A stretch of 64,000 nt of DNA from Hanleya hanleyi (Eukaryota; Mollusca; Polyplacophora; Lepidopleurida; Hanleyidae): contig JAVTVY010033773.1 of assembly GCA_036873755.1 (NCBI GenBank), positions 62,001 through 126,000 on the forward strand. Direction: 5' to 3'. Shown here piece after piece: positions 24,256 through 36,003 of the stretch; position 1 is the first letter of the stretch; the number at the start of each line of letters is the position of its first letter. Below the pieces are notes generated by a model, which saw nothing but the letters and a program-made list of their open reading frames with translations, was not told where the DNA came from and made no database searches. A program made the position numbers and the translations under genes.

Positions 24256-25083
24256 ATGTTCGCTTGTACTACGTGCTCGAAATCATTCACTCGCCGGCAC
24301 GACTTGCGCCGCCATGAGGCTACCAGGCACGATGGAACCGCCTGGTATAGCTGTACGATATGTACAGTGTCGTTTCAGCGCCCAGATCATTTACAGCGCC
24401 ATGAACGTTCAATTCACGGGCCACCCAAGCGTCCATGCGAAGAATGTGGTCAACTCTTCTGTCCTAGTGAAGTTGAGCCCGGGGAGACGAATGTCACTGG
24501 GGATTCGAACACGGAGAGCCCGCCTATACCTACAGTTCAGAAGAGCCTGGATATCCAGCCGGTCCCTAGCATTACTGTTCCCGGTCATACGCCTGACAAC
24601 AACGAACATTTTCTGGAAGATGCGTTGGATGTTCCCAGCGATCTCTTACAGGACGCCTATTCAGTGAGTGACATCTATCGGCGCCATTGGCCCATGATAC
24701 GGCACTGTTTCCACCGTCATCGCCCTATTCAAGATATCTACAATTTCCGACTGACCAACCTCGCCCGTCTACGCAGCTACGTGGAAGCCATCTTCAATGA
24801 CCAAGCTACGCCCTTCAAATTAAATCTGGCGTTTGGTTATGTACTGCAGCATAAGGAGACAGGCCAAGTCCGATACTTTTACCCGAGCAGTAACATCCGG
24901 GTATTTGACCAACCATTTACCATCATTAACCGGGCGTCGCTACAGCCCGTGCTGGACCAAGTGGACCAATTGGATGTCTTGGAATGGGCCTATGAACAGC
25001 GCCCCAACTTGCAATGGGTCGTAGAAAGGGTGACCAATGTTACGTTCTTCGTGACCAAATTACGGAATCTTCCCATCGGGTGA
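24256..25083 (+). CDS. C2H2 zinc-finger protein with PolB-N-like C-terminal domain, copy 1
   Basis: This is an uninterrupted single-exon frame of 275 residues. Two complete C2H2 fingers (C-X2-C-X12-H-X4-H) lie at residues ~4-25 and ~33-54. The third begins CEECGQLF but has lost both histidines, unlike the other three copies. After a Pro/Ser-rich linker comes a domain from residue ~135 to the end. Its landmarks are DIYRRHWPMIRH, FKLNLAFGYVLQHKETG, RYFYPSSNIRVFDQPF, EQRPN and NVTFFVTKL. From memory, such segments occur ahead of the polymerase domain in invertebrate Polinton-type protein-primed DNA polymerase proteins; here the frame stops right after it. The promoter is the family type. A likely role is DNA binding, perhaps an element-encoded regulator (inference). 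Confidence 0.75.
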   Translation: MFACTTCSKSFTRRHDLRRHEATRHDGTAWYSCTICTVSFQRPDHLQRHERSIHGPPKRPCEECGQLFCPSEVEPGETNVTGDSNTESPPIPTVQKSLDIQPVPSITVPGHTPDNNEHFLEDALDVPSDLLQDAYSVSDIYRRHWPMIRHCFHRHRPIQDIYNFRLTNLARLRSYVEAIFNDQATPFKLNLAFGYVLQHKETGQVRYFYPSSNIRVFDQPFTIINRASLQPVLDQVDQLDVLEWAYEQRPNLQWVVERVTNVTFFVTKLRNLPIG

Positions 25084-25346
25084 ATGTATTCACCCATGCA
25101 CTGATAAATACTCAGAATGCGCAAACAACTATTTGAGGATATGTTGCCTCAACGGTATCCTGGCCTCCCTGGCGACGTTTAGAACAAACGGTTCAGAGCG
25201 AACATGGCCGAAGATGAAACTTTCTGAAATGGCGACTTCTGATTGGACAAGAAAAGCCGATAATACATCTAACGGACAGGAACGAATATGACAAATGCAA
25301 ATGGCGGCCTCTGATTGGACAAAAGGCTACTTATATTGTAAACATA

Positions 25347-25396
25347 CCCACGCGGCTCCCGCAGCTTGGGTATGATGTAACATTGGGGAAAATAAA
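25347..25396 (+). promoter_or_regulatory. Stem-loop plus AATAAA module, copy 1
   Basis: An ACCCA ... TGGGT stem closes a GCGGCTCC loop. TATGATGTAA and the polyadenylation hexamer AATAAA (25,391-25,396) follow. The same module appears six more times in the 13.4-kb element. Here it lies 260-310 bp after the zinc-finger gene, on the same strand, and could be its 3' end signal. Two ATTGGAC boxes lie just upstream (25,236 and 25,313). Confidence 0.5.
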
Positions 25397-25509
25397 ATGA
25401 TTGACCTGTCATCCTTGTTGTTGTTCTCTCTCCGGTCTACATGCGACATTGTAAAGAGTACATGTTCATTGAGAGAGAGAGAGAGAGAGAGGGAGAGAAT
25501 TAAGGTTTA

Positions 25510-25770
25510 ACGTCGCATTCCGCAATATTCCAGCTATATAGCGACATGGACAAAGTATGTACATGGATTTGAACAGAGTATGTATACATGGACGTGAACA
25601 GAGTACATGTAGAATGACATGCACAGAGTACATGTAGATGGAAAAGGAACATGTATATTGACAGTATATGTACATGAACAGATTACATGTACAGGCACAT
25701 AGTACATGTGTATGGATATGCTCAGAATACATGGACATGCGCAGAGTACATGTACTCTGTACTTGGTGGC
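25510..25770. repeat. ACATGTAC-rich minisatellite
   Basis: Short degenerate units built on AGAGTACATGTA and GTATGTACATGGA follow a (GA)n run and the string TAACGTCGCATTCCGCAATA. The same ordered set occurs at 33,960-34,150, 36,170-36,350, 41,350-41,560 and 42,270-42,470 in the large element. Confidence 0.75.
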
Positions 25771-25835
25771 GTACCCTATGCCCTACGGGTTATAGGGTAC
25801 AGGGTGCACCACAGAAGCGTGCGCCAGCATACAGC

Positions 25836-26062
25836 GACACACACATGCATACACAAACACAAACACACACGCACACACACGCACACACACACATACAAAC
25901 GCACACACACACCCACGCACACACACACACACGCATAAACACACGCACATGCACGCACACACGCACACACACACGCATAAACACACACGCACATGCACGC
26001 ACGCACACACAGACGCATGCATACGTGCACACACAGACACAGACGCATACACACACACGCAT

Positions 26063-26099
<37 letters not shown>

Positions 26100-26140
26100 C
26101 GCACACACACGCGTACACGCACACACACATACACACATTG
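25836..26140. repeat. CA/CG-rich microsatellite tract 3
   Basis: Runs of ACACACGCACACACGCATAC type follow a third copy of the AGGGTACAGGGTGCACCACA module (25,793). Potential Z-DNA; reading frames here are artefacts. Confidence 0.9.
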
Positions 26141-26209
26141 CGCATTGCGCCGCAAGGTCAATAGGGCTCGAAATGCGCTTTTATACTATTAATCCATCCT
26201 TCACTGCCC

Positions 26210-27110
26210 CAAAATGCCCGCTTTCGCTACTACTCGTATTGATGACGTCACCGATGACGTCACAGATGATGCAAACATCCCTGAAATCGGAGTCTACCCC
26301 CCGAGAGCTACAAAATGACACCTCCCACGACATAATCGGACCAAGGATTGTCCCTCTCTACCCCAAATACCTTCCTTCACTGCCCCAAGATGTCCACTTT
26401 CGCAACTACTCCTACTGATGACGTCACTGATGACGTCACAGATGACGAGAACATCCCTCAAATCGGGATGTACACCCCGAGAGCTACAAAATGACACCTC
26501 CCAGGACGCATTCGGACCAACGATGGTCCCTCTCTACCCCAAATACCTTCCTGCACTGCCACAAATTGTCCACTTTCGCTACTACTCCTACTGATGACGT
26601 CACAGATGACGCGAACATCCCTCAAATCGGGGTCTACACACCGAGAGCTACAAAATGACACCGCCCACGACACAATTGGACCAAGGATGGTCCCTCTCTA
26701 CCCAAAATACCTTCCTGCACTTCCTTAAAATGCCCACTTTCGCTACTACTCGTACTGATGACGTCACCGATGACGTCACAGATGACGCGAACATCCCTCA
26801 AATCGGGTCTACATCCCGAGAGCTACAAAATGACCTCTCCCACCACACAATCGGACCAAGGATGGTCCCTCTCTACCCAAAATACCTTCCTGCACTTCCC
26901 TAAAATGCCCACTTTCGCTACTACTCGTACTGATGACGTCACCGATGACGTCACAGATGAAGCGAACATCCCTAAAATGGAGATGTACACCCCGAGAGCT
27001 ACAAAATGACACCTCCCAGGACGCATTCGGACCAAGGATGGTCCCAGTCTACCCCAAAAACACTTCCATGCACCCTCAAAATGGCCGCTTTACTTACTAC
27101 AAACAACTGC
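26210..27110. repeat. ~175-bp tandem array rich in CRE octamers
   Basis: Five units with a period of 166-177 bp each carry one or two perfect TGACGTCA octamers (the CREB/ATF site) near 26,240, 26,417, 26,590, 26,756 and 26,931. Shared strings are CGAGAGCTACAAAATGACA, TCGGACCAAGGATGGTCCC and CCCACTTTCGCTACTACTCG. The same unit recurs at 35,275-35,870 and 41,850-42,262 in the large element. Confidence 0.88.
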
Positions 27111-27479
27111 GCATGCGCAGATTTACGAGGCTTGCATTTAACAGCACGCCATTCTCACTCTACCCCACACAAGCTTCACTTTGACACCTTCCACGACCCA
27201 TTCGGACCCATAGCGGTCCATCTCTATCCCAAACACACACCCACATACCCCCCAAAATGCCTGCTTTCTATACTACGGCCAGACTGCGCAAACGCAGACT
27301 ATTGAAAACGGACGAACCATTAGCCCAGTGGGATGCTCCTCCACGAGAGCTTCAAAATAAGACCTCATACGACATCATAGGATCATAAGGGGCTCACCTA
27401 GACCCCAAAACGTCCACTCCGTATGGGCCTATACCCCCATAGCCATGCAGTATAGGCCTATGGGCCTACCCAGGCCTCG

Positions 27480-28360
27480 GTGAACTTTTTCCAAAAATTT
27501 CACCGTTTCGCTCCGGGGCCCTTCCCATCGTGTTCTAAATGACGAGACGTGAAAAACAAATCCAAACAACCCATATCACAATGAACGTGTGTGAAATTCC
27601 CAGGATGGACCTATACCCCCCATAGCCAGCCTATAGGCCTATATACAGACCTCGGTGACTTTTTCCAAAAATTTCACCGCTTCGCTCCGGGACCCTTCCC
27701 ATTGTGTTTTTCTCGGTGAGACGAGAAAAACGAGACCCTACAACCCATGGTAAAGCCCACAAATTTTTTTGACCACCCCTCCCCCCATATAGCCAGTATG
27801 GGGCTATATGCACCTATATACAGACCTCGGTGACTTTTTCCCAAAATTTCACCGATTCGCTCCGGGACCCTTCCCATTGTCATTTTCTTGGCGAGACGAG
27901 AAAAACGAGACCCCACAAGCCATAGTAAAGCCCTCAAAATTGTTTGACCACCCATCTCCCCATATAGCCAGTATGGCACTATATGGGACTATATACCGGT
28001 GACTTTTCCCCAAAATTTCACCGATTCGCTCCGCGGCCCCTCCCATTGTATTTTTCTCGGCGAGACGTGAAAAACAAGACCCCACAACCCATAGTAAAGC
28101 CCACCAAAAAATTTGACCACCCCTCCCCCCATATAGCCAGTATGGACTATATGAGCCTATATACAGACCTACCCGGTACTTTTCCAAAAATTTCACCGAT
28201 TCGCTCCGGGACCCTGCCCATCGTGTTTTTCTTGGCGAGACGAGAAAAACGAGACCCCACAACCCATAGTAACACCCACAAAAAAAATTGACCACCCCTC
28301 CCCCCATATAGCCAGTATGAGCCTATATGGGGATATACCCATACAGGCATTTCCCCGTAT
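27480..28360. repeat. Second ~175-bp tandem array, unrelated sequence
   Basis: TTCGCTCCGG recurs near 27,507, 27,681, 27,856, 28,024 and 28,200 (steps 174, 175, 168, 176). Each unit has GACCACCCCTCCCCCCATAT, ATAGCCAGTATGG and a CTCGGCGAGACGAGAAAAAC segment. There is no similarity to the neighbouring CRE array apart from the period. Confidence 0.88.
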
Positions 28361-28387
28361 ATTGTATATTGTACGAGTCCGTGTTCC

Positions 28388-28441
28388 GCTTTTTATTTAT
28401 TTATTTATTTATTTATTATTTATTTATTTATTTATTTATTC
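28388..28441. repeat. (TTTA)n microsatellite
   Basis: A TTTATTTATT run follows GTCCGTGTTCCGCTTTTTAT, the signature string of the ~148-bp units of the large element. Confidence 0.9.
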
Positions 28442-28779
28442 TGTGAAAACACCCATGACCTGACTGAAGAGAGCCTCACTCGGCCCAATGGAACCATGCA
28501 GCGTGGAACTCTTCTGTGTTGGAGGTAGTTTTTGGTCTCTTGAGCTGATGGCGCCATCGTGATGACGTCATCAGTTTATGTGTACTTTCCGGATGTTAAA
28601 AGGTCCCACCAAGAGCTCTGCCACATACCCCACCCGTAGAGAGCCTCACAAAGTTCCCCCTTAAATTTTACCCGGGGGAACAAATAAGTAGGTCAACTTA
28701 ACTTTAAAATGGTAGACTATACTACTGTGCTCCAATGTTAAAATTCCTATGATAGACTTTTGCGTTTAGCTGAAGTGCA

Positions 28780-29600
28780 GTTTTGCTGCAGTTGTCCGCT
28801 GTCATTGGATGATTATGAAACTTGGTACACACGTTTCCTATGATTAAAGGATGTACCTGTGCAATTTAGGAGATGAAATATTGATTTTTGTCCAAATTAT
28901 GGCAAATGATAAGAGTTTTCTGTTTAGGTGAATTGTACATGTAGGCCTCTACATGTATACATGTACATGTACATGGTAAGTTTGCTGCAGTTGTCAGATC
29001 TCTTGGATGATTACGAAACTTAGTACACATGTTTCTTATGATTAGAGGATGTACCTGTGCTATTTTTGAGATGAAATATAAATTTTTCTCCAAATTATGG
29101 CAAATGATAGAGTTTTGCGTTTAGCTGAAGTGCACATGTACATCTATACATCACAGTTTGCTGCAGTTGTCAGCTGTCATTGAATGATTATGAAACTTGG
29201 TACACATGTTTCTTATGATTAGAGGATGTACCTGTGCTATTTAGGAGATGAAATATTAATTTTTGTTCAAATTGTGAGGTTTTGTCTAAGTAATTTGCCA
29301 ATGATAATGTACATGTATATACATGTACACCTGTACATGAAAAGTTTTCTGAAGCTGTCAGCTTTCATTGGATGAGTTTGACACTTGCTACCCAAGTTCA
29401 ATGTGATTTGAAGATGTGCATGTGTTATTTAAGAAATATGACATTAAATATGAATTTTTGTCCTAATTATTGCAGTTTAGACTTTGTATGTTTCCATTGA
29501 TAAGGTTCTTGTTGGGCAAAAATTTACATGTAGATCTGTACATGTCAAGTTTGTTGAACCTTTCGTGGGATGATTATAAAACTTGCTGGACATGTTTCAT
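28780..29600. repeat. Degenerate ~175-195 bp tandem repeat, four units
   Basis: GCAGTTGTCAGCTGTCATTG-type strings recur near 28,787, 28,986, 29,160 and 29,345. Each is followed by ATGAAACTTGGTACACATG and AGGATGTACCTGTGCTATTT. The units are divergent, so this is an old array with no coding potential. Confidence 0.75.
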
Positions 29601-29619
29601 GTTTTCCTAGGTCAGAGCT

Positions 29620-30440
29620 GTCCCGCAGTAATCCCACACAGGACTGGCTTATCCAGCAGTAATCCCACACAGGACTGACCTATCCAGCAGTTACCCAAAT
29701 GGCACTGGCCTATCCAGCGGTAATGCCACACGGGACTGACCTATCCTGCAGTAATCCCAGACCGGATTGGCTTATCCAGCAGTAATCCCACATGGGACTG
29801 GCCTATCCAGCAGTAATCTCACACGGGACTGGCCTATGCAGCAGTAATCTCACACGGGACTGACCTATCTAGAAGTAATATGACACTGGACTGAAATGCA
29901 GCAGTAATCCCACATGGCACTGACCTATCCAGCCATAATCCTACAAGGGACTGACCTATCCTGCTGTAATCCCGCACAGGTTTAGCCTATCCAGCAGTAA
30001 TCCCACACGGGACTGGCCTCCCCAGCCGTAAGCCCACACAGGATTGCCGTATGCAGCAGTAATCCCACACTGGACTGCCTATGCAGCAGTAATCCCACAT
30101 GGGACTGTCCTATCCAGCTTTAATCCCATACGAGACTCATCTATCCAGCAGTAATCCCAGACAGGACCGGCCTATCCAGCAGTAATCCCACTTGGGACTG
30201 GACTATCCTGCAGTAAATCCCACAGGGGACTGGTCTAGTCATCAGTAATAACACACGGGACTGGTCCATCCAGCAGTAATCCTACACAGGACTGGCCTAT
30301 CCAGCAGTAATCTCACATGGGGCTGACCTATCCAGCAGTAATCTCACACTGGACTGCCCTATGCAGCAGTAATACCACGGCACTGACCTATCCATCCTAC
30401 ATGGAATTAACTTATATGCCGTTAATCCTACACGGGACTG
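29620..30440. repeat. 31-bp minisatellite, about 26 units
   Basis: The unit reads approximately CCAGCAGTAATCCCACACGG then GACTGGCCTAT. Units differ at a few positions and some are shortened. No function is evident. Confidence 0.9.
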
Positions 30441-32019
30441 ATGTTATTGTCTGTACCAGATAATCTATTCCACACATTATTGTCTGTACCACATCATCTA
30501 TTCCAGACGTTATTGTTTGCTCTACATGTATGCTTTCAATACTGCTGCAGCTTCGGCGGATGACCCCGTAAGGCGAGATGTTGGGGTTCTCAGAACGCTT
30601 GTTTTCTATCTGGCGGTCACATAGTTCATCATGTTCCCAGAGATGACTTGGTAGGGCTATGACATCATCGCTGTGAAGTATTTTTATCTAATACCGCTCA
30701 AGTCGGTGCTACTGGCCGTGGGGTCGTGTCATTCGAGATGTCCACATGAACATCTACAATCAAAAGCGTGGCTGGGATGCAAATCGTCACAGGGATCACA
30801 GTTAGTTCTTGTGATGTTTTTAGAAGTATGCAGCCAGTCTATTTTTCTGTGGGGTCATATAACTTCTTGGCAGTACCCCGGCATCGTTCTCCGCCAACCG
30901 TTTAATGCGGCGTTTAATAAATTCAATAGTTTTTACTGTTAGTATTTTGTTAGAATTATCATGCAATAGTGGTGGGAGGGTATAGCGTAATCTGACGAAA
31001 AGTGGTCACAACCTAATATCATTACACCATACACAAAAGTAAAGTGTAATTTAATTTATTTTACAATCAAAATCAATTGTTTATGATTTGTTTATCGCTA
31101 TGACCTCTGTACTTGTATATATCACTGACTGGTGATTGTTTTCTTGATTGCTTCGTATTAATTTTCATACAACAATATAAGTAATTGGCGATCTTGTTCT
31201 AGAGTAATTCTAAAAATTATGAAAGAGTGATCTTGTTGATTTGTCCTCACATGTTGGTGACAGATTCAATGTTTCCACCTCTTACTTAGTTATATGCAAG
31301 TATCCTGGTATATAGCAATGCCCTATGCACTTACATGCAAAACTGACTAGTGATTCAATCAATGTCATGACCTCTGTATGCGTTAGTATATAATACTTAA
31401 AGATGATTGGAGAGGTGTAAATGATCTCAATGTTAGTTTGCATATAAAGACTGTCTCACTGTCACAGCTAATTGGTGGATTTGTTCTGATTTAACTAAAT
31501 GAATGAAATTGCAGAATGTGTTTCATAATACGAAAATTTCTCAAAACGGTTAACTGTGTCCCTACATTTCATTATCATTTTCAATTATCGCTGTAATTCT
31601 GTACTATTAAAGGAGTCGTGCATGCGTGCTTTCGTCCCTGCATCTCGGTAGACTGAGTGCGTGAGTGCGTTCGTGCCATTGGGTTGTCGAATATTCCAAT
31701 GAATCCACTTAAGATTAATGCAACAAAAACTAAAGTTATATGGATTCAAGCATAAGCTTTTGATTAACCTGCAGGAAATCATTCTACTGAATTACGAATA
31801 AAAATTTAGGAAAATATGATCGACCATACAACAATGGTGCTGAAGAATCTTAACGCCCATGAGACGAATTCAAGTTCTAAAAGCGCTTATCTTCTAGTTC
31901 TAAAAGTTCTAAAAGAACTCTCTATTCTAAACACTTTTGAAGCCCCCAGAATAAATAATAACAATAAAATGTACTTCAAATTGAAATGGCAATCCGCAAA
32001 ATCAAAAGAGGCCAGTTTA
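30441..32019. other. Non-coding stretch left of the large element
   Basis: No gene is recognised. Around 30,690-30,780 it shares a module with 46,318-46,420 and 46,826-46,915 (TAATACCGCT, GGTGCTA, GGCCGTG, CCACATGAACA, AAAAGCG). The last bases carry the left copy of the TACATA duplication. Confidence 0.4.
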
Positions 32020-32025
32020 TACATA
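32020..32025. repeat. Target-site duplication, left copy (TACATA)
   Basis: TACATA lies immediately before the AGTAGTATATAG terminus and is repeated exactly at 45,436-45,441. A 6-bp duplication is the size made by Polinton/Maverick integrases. Confidence 0.85.
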
Positions 32026-32499
32026 AGTAGTATATAGCGAGCATTACAGCGCAAGTTGACCTGGCGTAAGAATCTGGCGTCGAGGACAAGTGCATTATGG
32101 TACGGGCGAAAACCGGCAAAAGAGTGCGCCGTCTCAAAAAGGACGCCGTCTCATGTGGAGGTCATGTGGAGGTCACGTGATGGTCAAGTGCATGGGGCAT
32201 GTATTCCTCCGCAGTGATGTGGTCTGGCGGTGATGCGGTCTGCCTCCGCGGACAGAAATTAGTCCCCAGACTTCAAATACGCTGCATGTACCGATTGGGT
32301 CGAGTGAGGTGTCAAAGTGAAGCGCTCCTCCAGGACCATATGGAATGCATGTACAGACTTGTATCTGGGTTTTTTCCATCATGCGGCGGTCTCGTGATTA
32401 AGAGTGCATCTACGGACTTGTATGCCGTCCATTCATTTGAGTCGGGGACTTGGGGTCCCTACAGAAGGATTTTGCAAGTCATGGCTGGGTGTATGTAAA

Positions 32500-33720
32500 A
32501 TGATGATTTGTCTCGAAAATATAAAAAGCGGAACACGGACTTTACCCCTACAATGGAGGAAAACCCCTATCAACCCTATCCCAAAGGGCTAATATCGGTC
32601 CCGGGCTTATCGGGTTCTGCCTGGAGTGGGTGTATGTAAATTTAGGATTTGTCCCGAAAATATAAAAAGCGGAACACGGACTTTACCCCTACAATAGAGG
32701 AAAACCCCTATCAACCCTATCTCAAAGGGCGAATATCGGTTCCTGGATTATCGGGGCCTGCTGAGAGAGGTAGGGTGGGGGAGTGGGTGCATGTAAATTG
32801 AGGATTTGTTCCTGAAAATATAAAAAGCGGAACACGGACTTTACCCCTAAAATAGAGGAAAACCCCTATCAACCCTATCCCAAATGGCTAATATCGGTCC
32901 CCGGGCTTATCGGGTTCTGCCTGGAGTGGGTGTATGTAAATTTAGGATTTGTCCCGGAAATATAAAAAGCGGAACACGGACTTTACCCCTACAATAGGAG
33001 AATACTCCTATCAACCCTATCCAAAAGGTCGAATATCGGTCCCCGGGCTTATCGGGTTCTGCTGAGAGAGGTGGGGTGGGGGAGTGGGTGCATGTAAATT
33101 GAGGATTTGTCACCGAAAATATAAAAAGCGGAACACGGACTTTACCCATAAAATAGGGGAAAACTCCTATCAACCACGTCTAGTGGGGCTTATCGGAGCC
33201 TGCCGACAGATGTAGGATGAGAGAGTGGGTGCATGTAAATTGAGGATTTGTCCCGAAAATACAAATATAAAAAGCAGAACACGGACTTTACCCCTACAAT
33301 AGGGGAAATCTCCTATCAACCTTGTGTGTTCTGCTGAGAGAGGTGGGGTGGGGGAGTGGGTGCATGTAAATTGAGGATTTGTCACCGAAAATATAAAAAG
33401 CGGAACACGGACTTTACCCATAAAATAGGGGAAAACTCCTATCAACCACGTCTAGTGGGGCTTATCGGAGCCTGCCGACAGAGGTAGGATGGGGGAGTGG
33501 GTGCATGTAAATTGAGGATTTGTCCCAAAAATATAAAAAGCGGAACACGGACTTTACCCCTACAATAGGGGAAAACACCTATCAACCACGTCTAGTGGGG
33601 CTTATCGGAGCCTGCCGACAGAGCTAGAGTGGGGGAGTGCGTGTATGTAAATTTAGAATTTGCCCCGAAAATATAAAAAGTGGAACACGTACTTTACCCC
33701 TAAAATAGGGGAAACCCCTA
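32500..33720. repeat. ~148-bp tandem units, left arm
   Basis: On the plus strand each unit carries ATATAAAAAGCGGAACACGG and ACTTTACCCCTA, GGGGAAAACTCCTATCAACC, and AGTGGGTGCATGTAAATT. There are about eight units, two of them with TTATCGGGTTCTGC variants. Overlapping 60-100 residue frames are repeat artefacts. Confidence 0.88.
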
Positions 33721-33794
33721 TCAACCAGGTCTAGAGGGCCATGTATAGACCGGAGAGAGAACAACAACAACAACACCAACAAGTGTTCATATAG

Positions 33795-33844
33795 TTTATT
33801 ATCCCTCCCGTACATCATACCCACGATGGAGGAGCCGCGTTGGG
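33795..33844 (-). promoter_or_regulatory. Stem-loop plus AATAAA module, copy 2 (left arm)
   Basis: Read on the minus strand: CCCAACG, loop CGGCTCCTCCAT, CGTGGG, then TATGATGTA and AATAAA (hexamer complement at 33,795-33,800). It mirrors 42,586-42,635. Confidence 0.5.
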
Positions 33845-34156
33845 TTTGTTTACAATACAAGTAGGCTTTTGTCCAATCAGAAGCCGCCATGGCGCTACAT
33901 CTGTCATATTCGTTCTTGCCCGTTAGATGTATTCTCGGCTGCTCTTATCCAATCAAAAAAACATGTACTCTGTTCATGTCCATGTATACATACTCTGTCA
34001 TGTCCATGTACATAAACTCTGTCCATGTCGCTAGATAGCTGAAATATTGCGGAATGCGACGTTAAATCTTAATTGTCTCTCTTCATGTACATGCACTCTA
34101 TCCATGTACATGTTTCTTGTCCATGTCCATGTAGCCTGTCCATGTACATGTACCAT

Positions 34157-35274
34157 TACAAGCGTCTAGTCCGTCATTCATAATCCAGCCGTCGTCCATT
34201 AGAGAATATCCCCGTCCATAATCCAAAGACCTATTCCATATTCCATATAACATTATTAGCACCAAATTCAAAAAGACAATCATAGTATACATAAACATAG
34301 GCTTGTTTTCTGCAAGAGAGAAGCGGTCAACAGTTTTCAATGATGCCGGCAAGACATCATGATGTTCCAAAAATATCAAATCCGTATCGCTGATCAGTAT
34401 TCTTAATCCATAATATTCGTTGTAAAGTCGTCATCTAAAGAATGATGTATCTCAGTCACGCTTTGATTGTGACTGTTCATATGAGTACCATGAGGATCTT
34501 GAAGTACATGGGTTCATACGGCCCCTAGCCCCGGGTTAAGCGGAATTAGACACAAGTTACGAAACGTAGCGCTATAGATCTTGCACGCTACGTTCGTATT
34601 TTGCTATCAGCATGCGATATGTATCGCCAAATTTGAGAAACTTTGAGTGGAGGCGCTTGGTGGAGTAGCCCTGTTTTATAAGTTTCTGCAACAATGTTTT
34701 GTGACGTTGATTAAAATCGTCACATTTAACACAGGATCTAGCAAATGCTACTAAGCGAGATATGTATACGCCATATGCAGGTCCCACTGGAATATTACTG
34801 TCCAGAAAGGGATTGTAATCATCTCTTTTGTCATAAAGTCGACGAGAGAGAAGGCCCGCTTCATTTTTATAGAGATAGAGATCTAAATAGGATGTGCCTG
34901 TAGGGCTATCTGTAGTTTCCTTCAAATCCAGTGAAGGTGGATATATATCCTTCACCGCGTCATTTATATAGCGATTATCCACAGCGAGAAGATCGTCTAT
35001 ATAGCGTTTGGTGAATGAGAAGGAACGGGCTTTGAATGGATCGGTTTTTGAAAGCGCCTGCATATAGTCATATTCATAATAGAACTGATACAGGTCAGCC
35101 AACCGGGTTGCACAATTAGTACCCATTGGAATACCTATATGCTGCTCATATATTGTGTTGCCAAATTCCACATAGATATTTTTAATGAGAAATTCAAGCA
35201 ACTTTATAAACAAAGAAACATCCCATGAATGATATCTCTTGTATGTAGTCTAGCTAAAGAATGCTTGATGGCTT
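34157..35274 (-). mobile_element. 5'-truncated retroelement inserted only in the left arm
   Basis: The right arm runs continuously at the matching site (about 42,265), while the left arm has 1.1 kb of extra sequence between GTACATGTACCAT and CCAAGGGGTGTGTGG. The insert encodes the C-terminal half of a reverse transcriptase on the minus strand, followed by ~415 bp of 3' sequence. A related copy lies at about 51,345-52,425 and a 3' fragment at 55,217-55,306. It must have arrived after the arms became duplicated, or been lost from one arm. Confidence 0.8.
34572..35213 (-). pseudogene. Reverse transcriptase C-terminal fragment (MGTNCA...YIDD family)
   Basis: The frame encodes about 213 residues and keeps GIPMGTNCATRLADLYQF, the catalytic FTKRYIDDLLAV box, SLDLKETTDS, SYLDLYLY, LYDKRDDYN and GPAYGVYISRLVAFAR. 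These are landmarks of a reverse transcriptase family very common in aquatic invertebrates. Whether it is Penelope-like or another clade I cannot decide from the fragment. The fingers and the first catalytic aspartate block are missing because the copy is 5'-truncated, so it cannot be active. It reads on upstream past 35,213 without a good start codon. Confidence 0.75.
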
Positions 35275-35870
35275 CCAAGGGGTGTGTGGAGGTGTGTTTG
35301 GGGTAGAGAGGGACCATCCTTGGTCCGAATACGTCGGGGGGGTGTCATTTTGTAGCTCTCGAGGTATAGATCCGATTTGAGGGATGTCCGCGTCATCTGT
35401 GACGTCATAGGTGACGTCATCAGTACGAGTAGTAGCCAAAGTGGGCATTTTGGGGCAGTGAAGGAAGGTATTTGAGGTAGAGAGGGACCATCCTTGGTCC
35501 GAATGCGTCGTGGGAGGTGTCATTTTGTAGTTCTCGGGGTGTACATTCCGTTGAGAGATGTTCACGTCATCTGTCACGTCATCGGAGACGCCATCAGTAC
35601 GAGTTGTAGCCAAAGTTGGGACATTTTGGGACAGCGAAGGAAGGTATTTGGTGTAGAGATGGACCACTATTGGTCCGAATGCGTCGTGTCGGGTATCAGT
35701 GTGAAGCTCTCGTGGGTCAGACTGGCTTGTTTTCATTGGAGCTCGCGCCAATCGGCGCATGCGCAGTTGGCCAGTGGGTTTTCCCGTCGTTCCTCCATCT
35801 TCCATACGGATAGTGGTCCGAATGGCCCGTGTGGGGTATCAGTGTGAAGCTATCGTGGGTCAGACTGGCT
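35275..35870. repeat. CRE-bearing repeat units, left arm
   Basis: Three units on the minus strand are related to the 26.2-27.1 kb array, with TGACGTCA near 35,400-35,420 and degenerate forms near 35,575. The last unit ends in a variant with GCTCGCGCCAATCGGCGCAT and TCAGTGTGAAGCTCTCGTGG. Confidence 0.8.
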
Positions 35871-36003
35871 TGTTTAAAAAAAAAAGCGGAACACGGACTT
35901 TACCCCTAAAATAGGGGGAACCCGTATCAACCAGGTCTAGAGGGTCATGTATAGACCGGAGAGAGAACAACAACAACAACAACACCAACACGTGTTCATA
36001 TAG

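Noticed and set aside
29620..30440. Possible CRISPR-like array of short repeats
   Set aside because: The 31-bp units are head-to-tail without unique spacers, and the context is eukaryotic.
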